Below, piece after piece: positions 28,677-38,272 of a DNA stretch of 64,000 bases; position 1 is the first letter of the stretch; each line of letters begins with the position of its first letter. Source of the DNA: Methylobacterium nonmethylotrophicum. GTDB lineage: Bacteria; Pseudomonadota; Alphaproteobacteria; Rhizobiales; Beijerinckiaceae. The stretch lies in the NCBI RefSeq assembly GCF_004745635.1, contig NZ_SRLB01000021.1:1-64000 (forward strand), in the 5' to 3' direction. The translations under genes and the position numbers were made by a program. The notes under the pieces were generated by a model. That model worked only from the letters and a program-made list of their open reading frames with translations. It was not told the DNA's origin and did not search any database.

Positions 28677-30365
28677 ATGCCTATGATGGTTCTCACCCGC
28701 CTCACCGGTCGTTTCCTGACGCTGTCGCTGCTGCTCGGTGCGATCATGGTGGGGCTCTGCGCCCACACCCTGATGCGATTCGAGGAGAGCGCCGAGACCA
28801 CGGCGCGGATCGGCAGCCGGATCCTCCCGGTGGTCGACCGCCTCGGCGACCTGCGGGCGACGATGACCCGGGTGCGGCTCGGCGCGACCCGGGTGATCGA
28901 CGCGGCCGACCCGGCCGAGATGGCCCGGGCCCGGGAGCGCAACGAGGCCCGCATCGCGGAGATGCAGGGTCTGGTCGAGGGATTCCGGAGCCTGCCGCTG
29001 ACACCGGCGGAGCGCGAGGCCTTCGACGGTTTCACCCGGACCTGGACCGCTTACCTCGCCCAGCAGACGGGCGCCTTCGGGCAGGCGGCGCGGGATCCGG
29101 CCGCCGCCAAGGCCGTCTTCAACGGCCCGGCCAACAAGGCGTACGACCAGGCCTGGAAGGAGCTGGAGCGGCTGAAGGCCGGGTTCGCCGAGGAGGCCGC
29201 CGCCGCCGTCGCCGCCTCGGAGGCGGCCCGGGCCGGAACCGAGCGGACCGTGATCGTGGCTACGGCGGGTGGCGTGATCCTGGCCATGCTGCTGATGGGC
29301 TGGCTCGCTCGCGACATCGCCGGCCGGGCGGTGCGCCTCGCCGCCACCATGCGGCAGCTGGCGGAGGGGAACAGCGAGACCGCGATTCCCTGCACCGGGC
29401 GCAGGGACGAGATCGGCGAGATCGCCGAGGCGGCGATCGGCTTTCGCGAGAGCCTGCGCCGCAACCGCGCCCTCGAGGCGGAGGCGGAGGCGGCCCGGGA
29501 GGGCCTCGAGGCGCAGCGGCGGCAGGCGATGGGCGAGGTCGCCGACGCGTTCGAGCGGGCGGTGGGCGGGGTCGTCAGCGCGGTCTCGGCCTCCGCCGAC
29601 CGCCTGCAGCGCGCGGCCCGCACCATGAGCGCGGTCGCGGCCGAGACCTCGGCGCGATCGGGCGCCGCCGCCGCGGCCGCCCGCGACGCCTCGGCCAATG
29701 TCGGCATGGTGGCGGCCGCCGCCGAGGAGCTCGGCGCCTCGGTCGACGAGATCGGCCGCCAGGTCGGCGGCTCGGCCGACCTCGCCCGGGAGGCGGTCGG
29801 CGAGGCCGACGCGACGGCAACCCACGTCCAGGCGCTAAGCGAGGCGGCCGCGCGGATCGGCGACGTGGTGGCGCTGATCTCCGCCATTGCCGGCCAGACC
29901 AACCTGCTGGCGCTCAACGCCACCATCGAGGCGGCCCGGGCCGGCGAGGCGGGGCGCGGCTTCTCGGTCGTCGCCGCCGAAGTGAAGGGACTCTCCGCCC
30001 AGACGAGCCGCGCCACGGCCGAGATCACTGGCCAGATCGGCCAGATCCAGGCCGCGACAGACCGGGCCGTCGCGGCGATCAGCGGCATCTCGGGCCGCAT
30101 CCGCGAGCTCAACGGGGTCGCCGCCTCGATCGCCGCGGCCGTGGAGCAGCAGGGTGCGGCGACGCAGGAGATCGTCCGCAACGTCACGGAAGCCGCCGCC
30201 GGCACCGGCGCGGTCACCGGCACGATCGGCGAGGTGGCCGGCGCGGCGCATGAGACCGGCCAGGCGGCAGGCCAAGTCCTCGACGCGGCCTCGGCCCTGT
30301 CGCGGGAGGCCGAGCATCTCTCGGCGGAGGTCGGGCGGTTCCTGGCGACGGTGCGGGCGGCCTGA
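28677..30365 (+). CDS. Methyl-accepting chemotaxis protein, 562 aa
   Basis: An inner-membrane chemoreceptor. TM1 is at about residues 12-30, then a helical periplasmic sensor of roughly 160 residues (four-helix-bundle type), TM2 at about 191-211, a HAMP domain, and the cytoplasmic signalling domain with the conserved hairpin tip ([35 protein letters not shown]). It should control CheA/CheW; the ligand is not predictable. A TTG at 28662 would add five residues; the ATG at 28677 is preferred, and further ATGs follow at 28683 and 28686. No C-terminal CheR-tether pentapeptide is seen. Confidence 0.92.
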   Translation: MPMMVLTRLTGRFLTLSLLLGAIMVGLCAHTLMRFEESAETTARIGSRILPVVDRLGDLRATMTRVRLGATRVIDAADPAEMARARERNEARIAEMQGLVEGFRSLPLTPAEREAFDGFTRTWTAYLAQQTGAFGQAARDPAAAKAVFNGPANKAYDQAWKELERLKAGFAEEAAAAVAASEAARAGTERTVIVATAGGVILAMLLMGWLARDIAGRAVRLAATMRQLAEGNSETAIPCTGRRDEIGEIAEAAIGFRESLRRNRALEAEAEAAREGLEAQRRQAMGEVADAFERAVGGVVSAVSASADRLQRAARTMSAVAAETSARSGAAAAAARDASANVGMVAAAAEELGASVDEIGRQVGGSADLAREAVGEADATATHVQALSEAAARIGDVVALISAIAGQTNLLALNATIEAARAGEAGRGFSVVAAEVKGLSAQTSRATAEITGQIGQIQAATDRAVAAISGISGRIRELNGVAASIAAAVEQQGAATQEIVRNVTEAAAGTGAVTGTIGEVAGAAHETGQAAGQVLDAASALSREAEHLSAEVGRFLATVRAA

Positions 30366-30484
30366 CCGCTCCGCACGACCGCCCGTCACGGGAGGTGGCG
30401 GCCCCTCCCCGTCGGGCTCGTGCCGTCGCCGCCTCAACCCGGATTCCCGGTTCCGGCGCACCTACCGGGCTCGCCGGAGAACCA

Positions 30485-31588
30485 TCACGCCGCCCGTGCC
30501 TCGAAGTCGATCCGCGGGTCGATCCAGCTATAGGTCAGGTCGGAGATCAGGTTCACCACCAGACCCAGCAGCGAGAAGATGTAGAGGTTGGCGAACACCA
30601 CCGGATAGTCGCGGTTCACGATCGATTCGAACGACAGGAGCCCGAGCCCGTCGAGGCTGAAGATGGTCTCGATCAGGAGCGAACCGGCGAAGAACGCCGA
30701 GATGAACGCGCCCGGGAAGCCCGCCACCACGATCAGCATCGCGTTGCGGAAGACGTGGCCGTAAAGCACCTGGCGCTCGGACAGGCCCTTCATGCGGGCA
30801 GTGAGCACGTATTGCTTGCGGATCTCGTCGAGGAACGAGTTCTTGGTGAGCAAGGTCGAGGTCGCGAAGGCGCCGATCGCCATGGCGACGATCGGCAGGG
30901 TGATGTGCCAGAGGTAGTCGGTCACCTTCTGCCAGAGCGGGAAGGTCGACCAGCCCTCGCTGGTGAGGCCGCGCAGGGGAAAGAGCTGCAGGAACGAGCC
31001 GCCGGCAAACAGCACGATCAGCAGGATCGCGAACAGGAAGCCGGGGATCGCGTAGCCGACGATGACGACGCCCGACGTCCAGACGTCGAAGGGCGAGCCG
31101 TCCCGCACCGCCTTGCGGATGCCGAGCGGAATCGAGATCGCGTAGGAGATCAGCGTCATCCAGAGGCCGAGGCTGATCGAGACCGGCAGCTTCTCGCGGA
31201 TGAGCTGGAGCACCGAGACGTCGCGAAAGTAGCTCTTGCCGAAGTCGAAGCGGGCGTAGTCCCACAGCATCTTCAGGAAGCGCTCGTGGGCGGGCTTGTC
31301 GAAGCCGAATTGCTGCTCCAGGCGCTTGATGAAGGCCGGGTCGAGCCCTTGCGCGCCGCGGTAGCGGGAATTCGTCTCGCCCCCGCCGCCGGGCGAGGCG
31401 CCGCGGCCGGCGAGGTCGCCGCCGCCGCCGGTGACCCGGGACATCGCGGTGTTCTGGCCCTGGAGCTGGGCGAGCACCCGCTCGACCGGCCCGCCGGGGG
31501 CGAACTGCACGATCACGAAGGAGATCAGCATGATCCCGAGGATCGTCGGGATCATCAGGAGCAGGCGTCGCAGGATGTAGGCCGCCAT
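30485..31588 (-). CDS. yejB: Microcin C-type ABC transporter permease YejB
   Basis: An oligopeptide-type ABC permease of about six transmembrane helices with the BPD_transp_1 domain. The insertion between TM1 and the core, rich in Gly and including a [20 protein letters not shown]-like segment, is typical of YejB rather than DppB. The YejABEF system of enteric bacteria imports microcin C and peptides. It starts five bases after the stop of the second yejA gene and is the last gene of this operon; no yejE or yejF follows before the convergent chemoreceptor gene. Confidence 0.92.
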   Translation of the reverse strand: MAAYILRRLLLMIPTILGIMLISFVIVQFAPGGPVERVLAQLQGQNTAMSRVTGGGGDLAGRGASPGGGGETNSRYRGAQGLDPAFIKRLEQQFGFDKPAHERFLKMLWDYARFDFGKSYFRDVSVLQLIREKLPVSISLGLWMTLISYAISIPLGIRKAVRDGSPFDVWTSGVVIVGYAIPGFLFAILLIVLFAGGSFLQLFPLRGLTSEGWSTFPLWQKVTDYLWHITLPIVAMAIGAFATSTLLTKNSFLDEIRKQYVLTARMKGLSERQVLYGHVFRNAMLIVVAGFPGAFISAFFAGSLLIETIFSLDGLGLLSFESIVNRDYPVVFANLYIFSLLGLVVNLISDLTYSWIDPRIDFEARAA

Positions 31589-31592
31589 CGTG

Positions 31593-33437
31593 TCAGGTCC
31601 TGCCGATCTTTCGCGCCTTGTCGGCGTCGTGCCACCAGATCGCCGGCACGCCCAGCCCGTATTTCGGCAGCTCGCGCGGGCGTCCGTAGAGGTCCCAGAG
31701 CGCCAGGCGGTGGGTCGCGCCGTACCACATCGGCACCCAGTAGCGCCCGGCCCGCAGCACCCGGTCGAGGGCTCGGCAGGCGGTGGTGAGCGCGGCCCGC
31801 GAGTCGGCGTCGGCGACGCGGTCGAGCATCGCGTCGACGGCCGGATCGCCGATCCCGGAGAGGTTCTGCGAGCCCGGCACGGTGGCGCTGCGGCTGCCAT
31901 AGACCTCGCGCAGGGAGGCTCCTGGGGTGACCGAGCCGCCGAACCGCGACGAGACCACGTCGAAGTCGAAATCCTTGAGCCGCGCCTGGTACTGCGCCGG
32001 ATCGACGAGGCGCGAGCTCGCCCGGATGCCGAGCAGGGACAGGTTCTTGATGTAGGATTGCAGCAGCGGCTGGAAGACCGGCGAGGAATCCAGGAACTCG
32101 AAGGCGAGCGGCTGGCCGTCCGGCAGCTTCATCACGCCGCCGTCGCGGGTGCAGCCGGCCTGGCGCAGGAGCGTGTCGGCCCGCCGCAGAAGGGCCCGGT
32201 CCTGGCCGGACCCGTCCGAGCGCGGCGGCGACCACGGCTCGCCGAACACCTCGTCGGGCACGCGCCCCCGGAACGGCTCGAGGAGCGCGAGTTCGTCAGG
32301 CGCCGGCGGCCCTTCCGCCTTCAGGTCGGAATTCTCGAAGAACGAGGCGGTGCGCTTGTAGGCGCCGTACATCAGGTTCTGGTTCGACCACTCGAAGTCG
32401 AAGGCGAGCCCGATCGCCTCGCGGATGCGGGGGTCGCGGAAGACGGCGCGGCGGGTGTTGAGGAACCAGCCCTGCGTGCCCGAGGGGGTGGCGTCCGGCA
32501 CGGTCTCGCGCTTGACGCGGCCCTCCTGGGCCGCCGGGAAGTCGTAGCCGGTGGCCCAGACCCGGGAGGTGAATTCCTCCCGCCATGTGAAGGTGCCGGC
32601 CTTGAACGCCTCGAAGGCGACGTCGCGATCGCGAAAATACTCGTAGCGGATCTCCGAAAAATTGTTCTGGCCGACGGTGACCGGCAGGTCGGCGCCCCAG
32701 TAATCGGCGACGCGCTCGAAGGCGATGAAGCGGCCGACCTCGAAGCGGGAGACCCGGTAGGGGCCGGAGGCGAGCGGCGGCTCCAGCGTCGAGGCCTCGA
32801 AGTCGCGGGTCCTGTAATAGGCCTGGGAGAAGATCGGCAATTCGGCGACGATCAGCGGCAGGTCGCGGCTGCGGCCCGGTGCGAAGCGCACCACCACCAC
32901 GTCGTCGCCCTCGGCGCTGGCGCCGGCGACGTCGCGCAGGACCGCGGCGACGCGCGGGTGGCCCTTCTCCTTCAGCGTCATGACCGAGAAGGCGACGTCG
33001 CGGGCGGTGAGCCGCGAGCCGTCGTGGAAGCGGGCCTGAGGGCGAAGCGAGAAGCGGTAGGACAGGCCGTCCTCGCTCACCGAGACGCTGCGGGCGACGA
33101 GGCCGTAGACCGCGTCCGGCTCGTCGAGGGCCCGGACCATCAGGCTGTCGAACGTCAGGTCCATGCCGGCGGCGCCGTCGCCCTTCAGCACGTAGATGTT
33201 GAGGGTGTTGAAGGTCTCGAAGGCCTGGTTGCCGGTGGTCGTCGAGAGTTGCGCCGAGAAGCTGCCGCCCTTCGGCGCCAGCGGGTCGACGTAGTCGAAG
33301 CGCGGGAAACCGGCGGGGTATTTCAGGTCGCCGAAGCTCGACAGGCCGTGGCGCTCAGGCCCTTGCGCGAAGGCCGGGACGCGGGCGGCGAGGAGCGCGG
33401 CCCCGCTCCCGGCCAGGAAGCTGCGCCGGCGGATCAT
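31593..33437 (-). CDS. yejA: YejA-type extracellular solute-binding protein, copy 1, 614 aa
   Basis: A family 5 periplasmic binding protein (SBP_bac_5) for peptides. An N-terminal twin-arginine-like signal ([12 protein letters not shown]) leads into the mature protein with the YejA-like [20 protein letters not shown] start. The binding core has [16 protein letters not shown] and [20 protein letters not shown]. Its ATG overlaps the stop of the upstream yejA copy (ATGA). It is about 40% like its neighbour by eye, so the pair looks like an old tandem duplication with divergent specificity. Confidence 0.9.
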   Translation of the reverse strand: MIRRRSFLAGSGAALLAARVPAFAQGPERHGLSSFGDLKYPAGFPRFDYVDPLAPKGGSFSAQLSTTTGNQAFETFNTLNIYVLKGDGAAGMDLTFDSLMVRALDEPDAVYGLVARSVSVSEDGLSYRFSLRPQARFHDGSRLTARDVAFSVMTLKEKGHPRVAAVLRDVAGASAEGDDVVVVRFAPGRSRDLPLIVAELPIFSQAYYRTRDFEASTLEPPLASGPYRVSRFEVGRFIAFERVADYWGADLPVTVGQNNFSEIRYEYFRDRDVAFEAFKAGTFTWREEFTSRVWATGYDFPAAQEGRVKRETVPDATPSGTQGWFLNTRRAVFRDPRIREAIGLAFDFEWSNQNLMYGAYKRTASFFENSDLKAEGPPAPDELALLEPFRGRVPDEVFGEPWSPPRSDGSGQDRALLRRADTLLRQAGCTRDGGVMKLPDGQPLAFEFLDSSPVFQPLLQSYIKNLSLLGIRASSRLVDPAQYQARLKDFDFDVVSSRFGGSVTPGASLREVYGSRSATVPGSQNLSGIGDPAVDAMLDRVADADSRAALTTACRALDRVLRAGRYWVPMWYGATHRLALWDLYGRPRELPKYGLGVPAIWWHDADKARKIGRT

Positions 33438-35344
33438 CGCGCCGCCCCGGTCTTGGCGGCGAGCCCCTGGTCGTACCACCAGGTCGTCGGGAAGCCCGAG
33501 GCGCCGTATTTCGGCAGCACCGCCGGATGGCCGAAGCGGTTCCAGCGCAGGGTCCGCGACACGTTCGAGGACCATTGCGGCACGACGTAGTTGCGGGCGA
33601 GCAGCACCCGGTCGAGGGCGCGCGTTGCCGCCACCAGCTCCTCGCGGTCGCCGGCATAGATCACCTTGTCGATCAGCGCGTCGACGCCCGGATCCTTGAT
33701 GCCCGGAAGGTTGCGCGAGCCCGGCCGGTCGGCCGCGGCCGAGCCCCAGAAGTCGCGCTGCTCGTTGCCGGGCGAGAGCGATTCGGGCCAGGAGCTGAGC
33801 GCCAGCGCGTCGAAGTCGAAGCTGCGGGCGAGGTTCTGGTACTGGGCCGGGTCGACCACCCGCAGCGAGACCTTCAGGCCGATGCGCTCGAGCGCCGCCC
33901 GGTAGGGCAGCACGATCCGCTCGGCCGAGTTGTCGTAGCCGAGGAACTCGACGGTGAAGGGCTGGCCGGTGGCCTTCTCGACCATCTGGTTGCCGCGGAT
34001 CTCGTAGCCGGCCTCCTGGAACAGGCGGACGGCCTCGCGCAGGTTGGCGCGCACCGCCTCGGCGTTGCCGTTGACCGGGTTCCTGTAGGGCGTGGTAAAG
34101 ACCGACGCCGGCACCTTGTCCTTGACGCTCTCCAGGATCGCCCGCTCGCGGCCCTCCGGCAGGCCGGACGAGGCGAGCTCGGTTCCGAAGAAGTACGAAT
34201 CGACCCGCTTGTAGAGCCCGTAGAACAGGGTGCGGTTCATCTCCTCGAAGTCGAAGGCGAGGTTGAAGGCCCGCCGCACCCGCTCGTCGGCGAACTTTTT
34301 CCGCCGCAGGTTGAGGGTGAAGGCCTGCATGATGCCGAGGCCTGCCTGCGGGAATTCCTCCTTGACGATCCGGCCCTCGCGCACGGCCGGGAAGCCGTCA
34401 TAGGCGGTGGCCCAGTTGCGGGCGATGTTCTCGGTGCGCCAGTCGAACTGGTCGGCCTTGAACGCCTCGATCAGCACCGTGGCATCGCGAAAATACTCGT
34501 CGCGGAGGGTGTCGAAGTTGTTGGCGCCGCGGTTCACGGGCAGGTCGCGGCCCCAGTAATCCGGCACCCGCTCGTAGGCGACCGAGCGGCCGGCATCGAA
34601 GCGGGCGAGGCGGTAGGGGCCGGAGCCGAGCGGGATCTCAAGGGTCGTCTCGGTCGGGTTGCGGGGCCGGCCCGATGCGTCCTTGCCCTGCCACCAGTGC
34701 TTGGGCAGGATCGGGAACTGGCCGACGATCTGCGGCAGCTCGCGGTTGCCCGTCTCCGAGAAGGTGAACCGCACCTCGTGCGGGCCGGTCGCCTCGGCCT
34801 TCGTCACGTTGTGATAGTAGGCGGAATATTGCGGGCTGTTCTCCTTCAGCACCTCGAAGGAGAAGACCACGTCGTCCGCCGTCACCGGCTTGCCGTCGTG
34901 CCAGCGCGCCTCCGGCCGCAGGCGGTAGACGACGCTGCCGAGGTCGTCGGCCGGCCGCACCGCCTCGGCGAGGAGCCCGTAATAGGTCGAGGGCTCGTCC
35001 TGCGCCTGGGCCAGCAGCGTGTCGTAGATCAGCGGGATCTGCCCCTCGAGGTCGCCCTTCACCCCGGCGACGACGAGGTTGAAGTTGTCGAACGACCCCT
35101 GCGAGCCGAGCCGCAGCAGGCCGCCCTTCGGGGCGTCCGGGTCGGCATAGTCGAAATGCGTGAAGCCCGCCGGGTATTTCGGCTCGCCGAGGAGCGACAG
35201 GCCGTGGCGCCAGCCGCCGCCTGTCGGCGCGCCGGCCGCGGGAGCGGCCGGGCTCTGGGCCTGGGCCGGCGCGAGGGCGGCGAGGCCCGGGAGGGCGAGA
35301 GCGAGAGCCAGGGCGGCGCGGCGAGTGAGGGGGCGTGCGGTCAC
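33434..35344 (-). CDS. yejA: YejA-type extracellular solute-binding protein, copy 2, 636 aa (GTG start)
   Basis: First gene of the operon. The GTG at 35344 has a GGAGG ribosome site about ten bases upstream. The signal peptide is twin-arginine-like (LTRRAALALALALPGLAAL) ending in AQAQ. The mature protein repeats the YejA plan (KYPAGFTHFDYADPDAPKGG, DEYFRDATVLIEAFKAD, LNLRRKKFADERVRRAFNLAFD). It binds peptides or microcin-like compounds in the periplasm. A promoter is expected between 35345 and the cytochrome gene terminator at 35454. Confidence 0.9.
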   Translation of the reverse strand: MTARPLTRRAALALALALPGLAALAPAQAQSPAAPAAGAPTGGGWRHGLSLLGEPKYPAGFTHFDYADPDAPKGGLLRLGSQGSFDNFNLVVAGVKGDLEGQIPLIYDTLLAQAQDEPSTYYGLLAEAVRPADDLGSVVYRLRPEARWHDGKPVTADDVVFSFEVLKENSPQYSAYYHNVTKAEATGPHEVRFTFSETGNRELPQIVGQFPILPKHWWQGKDASGRPRNPTETTLEIPLGSGPYRLARFDAGRSVAYERVPDYWGRDLPVNRGANNFDTLRDEYFRDATVLIEAFKADQFDWRTENIARNWATAYDGFPAVREGRIVKEEFPQAGLGIMQAFTLNLRRKKFADERVRRAFNLAFDFEEMNRTLFYGLYKRVDSYFFGTELASSGLPEGRERAILESVKDKVPASVFTTPYRNPVNGNAEAVRANLREAVRLFQEAGYEIRGNQMVEKATGQPFTVEFLGYDNSAERIVLPYRAALERIGLKVSLRVVDPAQYQNLARSFDFDALALSSWPESLSPGNEQRDFWGSAAADRPGSRNLPGIKDPGVDALIDKVIYAGDREELVAATRALDRVLLARNYVVPQWSSNVSRTLRWNRFGHPAVLPKYGASGFPTTWWYDQGLAAKTGAAR

Positions 35345-35453
35345 GCGGGGCGATCCTCCGGTCGGGACGGGTCTCGCCACCGTTCTAGGTCGCGGGGGGC
35401 GCCTGCGCCAACCCGGGCGCGTCGGCGCAGGGGGGCGAAGGAGGCCTTGGACG

Positions 35454-35479
35454 AAAAAGGCCGGGCTCTCGCCCGGCCT
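35454..35479 (-). terminator. Rho-independent terminator of cycM
   Basis: On the minus strand a 9-bp perfect stem (AGGCCGGGC/GCCCGGCCT) with a 4-base loop is followed directly by T5. It lies 28 bases beyond the cytochrome c stop and is the clearest intrinsic terminator in the window. Confidence 0.85.
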
Positions 35480-35507
35480 CGCGCTCACGCAGTCTCCCTC
35501 GGGACCG

Positions 35508-36047
35508 TCAGGGCTTCGGGAAGTCGACCGGCTTCTCGGACAGGGTCTTGAGGTAGGCCAGGATGTCGGCCCGCTCGGCGCCCGAGGGCACGCCCGCGAA
35601 GGCCATGATGGTGCCCTGGACGTACTGCTTCGGGGCGTGGATGAACTGGTCGAGGTCCTCGTAGGTCCAGTTGCCGCCCTTGGCCTTCATGGCGGCCGAG
35701 TAGTTGAAGCCCTCGTGGCTGCCCTTCGGGCGCTCGACGACGCCGTAGAGGCCCGGGCCCACCTTGTTCGCGCCGCCCTTGTCGAAGCTGTGGCAGGCCG
35801 CGCACTTCTTGGCGGCGGCCTGGCCCTTGGTGGCGTCGGCGCTGGCGAGGCGGACCGGCAGCGGCTCCTCCTTGGCGGCGGCCGGAGCGGCGGCGCCGGC
35901 ATTCTCCTCGGCGGCCGGCAGGGCGTAGCCGCGATCACCCGCCGGCTTCGGCTTGTAGATCAGCTCGGCCAGGAACCCCGTTCCCATCGCGAGAAGCAGG
36001 GCGCCGAGCACTGCGCCGGCGATCTTGTTAAGCTCGAAGGAATCCAT
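35508..36047 (-). CDS. cycM: Membrane-anchored cytochrome c (CycM-like), 179 aa
   Basis: An N-terminal uncleaved transmembrane helix (about residues 9-30) anchors a class I cytochrome c domain. The haem motif CAACH is near residue 83, and the axial Met is expected in the TIMAFAGVP segment. An Ala/Pro/Glu-rich linker separates anchor and haem domain, as in CycM of Bradyrhizobium, which shuttles electrons between the bc1 complex and an aa3 oxidase. It is divergent from kdsB, the same neighbourhood as in other Rhizobiales. Confidence 0.92.
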   Translation of the reverse strand: MDSFELNKIAGAVLGALLLAMGTGFLAELIYKPKPAGDRGYALPAAEENAGAAAPAAAKEEPLPVRLASADATKGQAAAKKCAACHSFDKGGANKVGPGLYGVVERPKGSHEGFNYSAAMKAKGGNWTYEDLDQFIHAPKQYVQGTIMAFAGVPSGAERADILAYLKTLSEKPVDFPKP

Positions 36048-36321
36048 GTTTCGGCGGCTCCGATGCTCCGGTGAGCAGGGGCGATGCGAGGCGCGGCCCG
36101 GCGCCGCGCCGCAGTGAAGGTCCGCCGGTGCTTAGCCGTTCTGCGACGTCGTTGACAATGGCTCCAAACATTGTCGGTTGGTCGCAGCGCCTCGGCGTGT
36201 GGACAGCGCCACGGTCGCGGCCGCGGACCGCCCGCTCGGCCCGCCATGACAAGCCCGGCCGGCGCTGCTAAGAGCCGCGGCTTGCCGGGCGACCGGTCGT
36301 TCACCCGTTCCGAAGCGCCGC

Positions 36322-37065
36322 ATGTCCGATCCGCTCGTCCTGATTCCCGCCCGCCTCGCCGCCACCCGCCTGCCCGAGAAGCCGCTGGCCGACATCGCCG
36401 GCGCGCCGATGATCGTGCATGTCTGGCGCCGGGCGATCGAGGCCGGCATCGGGCCGGTCGTGGTCTGCACCGACACCCCGGCGATCGTGCAGGCGGTCGA
36501 GGCCGCGGGCGGGCTCGCGGTGATGACCCGGCCCGACCACCCGTCGGGCTCCGACCGCCTCGCCGAGGCCCTGGAGGTCATCGATCCGGAGGGGCGCCAC
36601 GACGTGGTGGTCAACGTTCAGGGCGACCTGCCGACCATCGATCCCGCGGCGATCGCCGCCTCGGTCGCGCCTCTGGCCGACCGGGCCGTCGACATCGCGA
36701 CCCTCTGCGCCGTCATCACCCGGCCCGAGGAGCGCACCGAGCCGAGCGTCGTCAAGCTCGTCGGCTCCGAGATCGCGCCCGGACGCCTGCGGGCGCTCTA
36801 CTTCACCCGCGCCACCGCGCCGTACGGCGACGGCCCGCTCCTCCACCATATCGGCCTCTACGCCTATCGCCGCCGCGCGCTCGAGCGCTTCGTCGCCCTG
36901 CCGCCGAGCCCGCTCGAGCGGCGCGAGAAGCTCGAGCAGCTGCGCGCGCTCGAAGCCGGGATGCGGATCGACGCGGTGGTGGTCGACGACGTGCCCCTCG
37001 GCGTCGACACCCCCCACGACCTCGCGCGCGCCCGCGCCATCCTGGCCGCCCGGCGCCTGAACTGA
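36322..37065 (+). CDS. kdsB: 3-deoxy-manno-octulosonate cytidylyltransferase
   Basis: Activates Kdo with CTP to give CMP-Kdo for the inner core of lipopolysaccharide. It carries the family start ([22 protein letters not shown]), [17 protein letters not shown], and the [14 protein letters not shown] motif binding metal and nucleotide. The 247-residue length is normal. The ATG at 36322 begins at the expected N-terminus. It is followed by pheA 21 bases later, an arrangement conserved in related bacteria. Confidence 0.95.
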   Translation: MSDPLVLIPARLAATRLPEKPLADIAGAPMIVHVWRRAIEAGIGPVVVCTDTPAIVQAVEAAGGLAVMTRPDHPSGSDRLAEALEVIDPEGRHDVVVNVQGDLPTIDPAAIAASVAPLADRAVDIATLCAVITRPEERTEPSVVKLVGSEIAPGRLRALYFTRATAPYGDGPLLHHIGLYAYRRRALERFVALPPSPLERREKLEQLRALEAGMRIDAVVVDDVPLGVDTPHDLARARAILAARRLN

Positions 37066-37086
37066 CTTCCCCGAAAGCCTTACGTG

Positions 37087-37941
37087 ATGAACCAGACGAT
37101 CTCCTACCAGGGCGAGCCCGGCGCCAACTCGCACATCATCATCCAGGAGGCCTATCCGGACTGGACGCCGCTCCCCTGCGCCACCTTCGAGGACGCGCTC
37201 ACGGCGGTGCAGGACGGCTCGGCGGCGCTCGGCATGATCCCGATCGAGAACTCGATCGCCGGGCGCGTCGCCGACATCCACCACATGCTGCCGGCCTCCG
37301 GGCTCCACATCGTCGGCGAGCAGTTCCTGCCGATCCACTTCCAGCTCATGGCCCTGCCGGGCGTCGCGCTGGAGGAGATCCGCACCGTGCACAGCCACGT
37401 CCACGCGCTCGGCCAGTGCCGCAAGATCATCCGGCGCCTCGGCCTCAAGGCGGTCGTCGCGCCCGACACCGCCGGCGCCGCCCGCCAGGTCGCCGAGGCC
37501 GGCGACCGCACCCGCGCCTCGCTCTCGCCGCGGCTGGCCGGCGCCATCTACGGCCTCTCGATCCTGGCCGAGGACGTCGAGGACGAGGCGCACAACACGA
37601 CCCGCTTCGTGGTGCTCTCCCGCGAGCCGGCCGTGCCGCCGGCGGGCAACGGCCCGACGGTGACGAGCTTCATGTTCCGGGTGCGCAACATCCCGGCCGC
37701 CCTCTACAAGGCGCTCGGGGGGTTCGCCACGAACGGCGTCAACATGACCAAGCTCGAGAGCTACATGGTCGAGGGCCAGTTCACCGCGACCCAGTTCTAC
37801 GCCGAGGTCGACGGCCACCCGGAGGAGCCGTCCCTGCGCCGGGCCCTCGACGAGCTGGCGTATTTCTCGAGCGCCTTCCGCATCATCGGCACGTATCCGG
37901 CGCATCCGTTCCGGGAGAGCGCGCGGCCGCCGGCCGAGTGA
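37087..37941 (+). CDS. pheA: Prephenate dehydratase
   Basis: Converts prephenate to phenylpyruvate in phenylalanine synthesis. The catalytic domain begins ISYQGEPGANSH, includes PIENSIAG and ends with the TTRFVVL motif, whose Thr is catalytic. The C-terminal ACT domain with the KLESYM segment binds phenylalanine for feedback inhibition. No chorismate mutase domain is fused. A GTG one codon upstream (37084) is the alternative start. It is cotranscribed with kdsB and ends at a strong hairpin. Confidence 0.95.
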   Translation: MNQTISYQGEPGANSHIIIQEAYPDWTPLPCATFEDALTAVQDGSAALGMIPIENSIAGRVADIHHMLPASGLHIVGEQFLPIHFQLMALPGVALEEIRTVHSHVHALGQCRKIIRRLGLKAVVAPDTAGAARQVAEAGDRTRASLSPRLAGAIYGLSILAEDVEDEAHNTTRFVVLSREPAVPPAGNGPTVTSFMFRVRNIPAALYKALGGFATNGVNMTKLESYMVEGQFTATQFYAEVDGHPEEPSLRRALDELAYFSSAFRIIGTYPAHPFRESARPPAE

Positions 37942-37948
37942 TGCCGCC

Positions 37949-37978
37949 GCGCCTTCGAACGGACTCGTTCGCAGGCGC
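37949..37978 (+). terminator. Terminator hairpin after pheA
   Basis: Thirteen-base arms (GCGCCTTCGAACG and CGTTCGCAGGCGC) pair at 12 of 13 positions around a GACT loop, seven bases beyond the pheA stop. There is no T-tract. Confidence 0.55.
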
Positions 37979-38272
37979 TGGCTCAGCCCGAACGGGTTCG
38001 CGCCGACAGGCGCAGATGTGCCGAACGCCTTCGCACCGATGTGTCGACGCGAAGGCGCCAGGGTATGAGACGGGGCCCCGGCCCCTCATGCCGGCGGCCC
38101 GGGACGCTGACGCGCCGGATCGGTGATCCAACGCGACTTGTCGACCTGGGGCCGAAGGCTCGGCGAACGGCACCGAAGGTCGGTGTCGACGGCCGTCGAT
38201 ACGAGACCGGCTCAAGCGGATGCCGGTTGAAAGCACCCTGCCGCCGGCGGTCCGTGGCCGGCGGGACGAGGC
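37979..38272. other. Convergent intergenic region after pheA
   Basis: Together with the hairpin before it this makes a 331-bp gene-free stretch between convergent genes. It contains several short GC-rich palindromic pieces built from GAACG, GCGAAGGCGCC and GGGGCC words, but no ORF with recognisable content. Confidence 0.45.
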
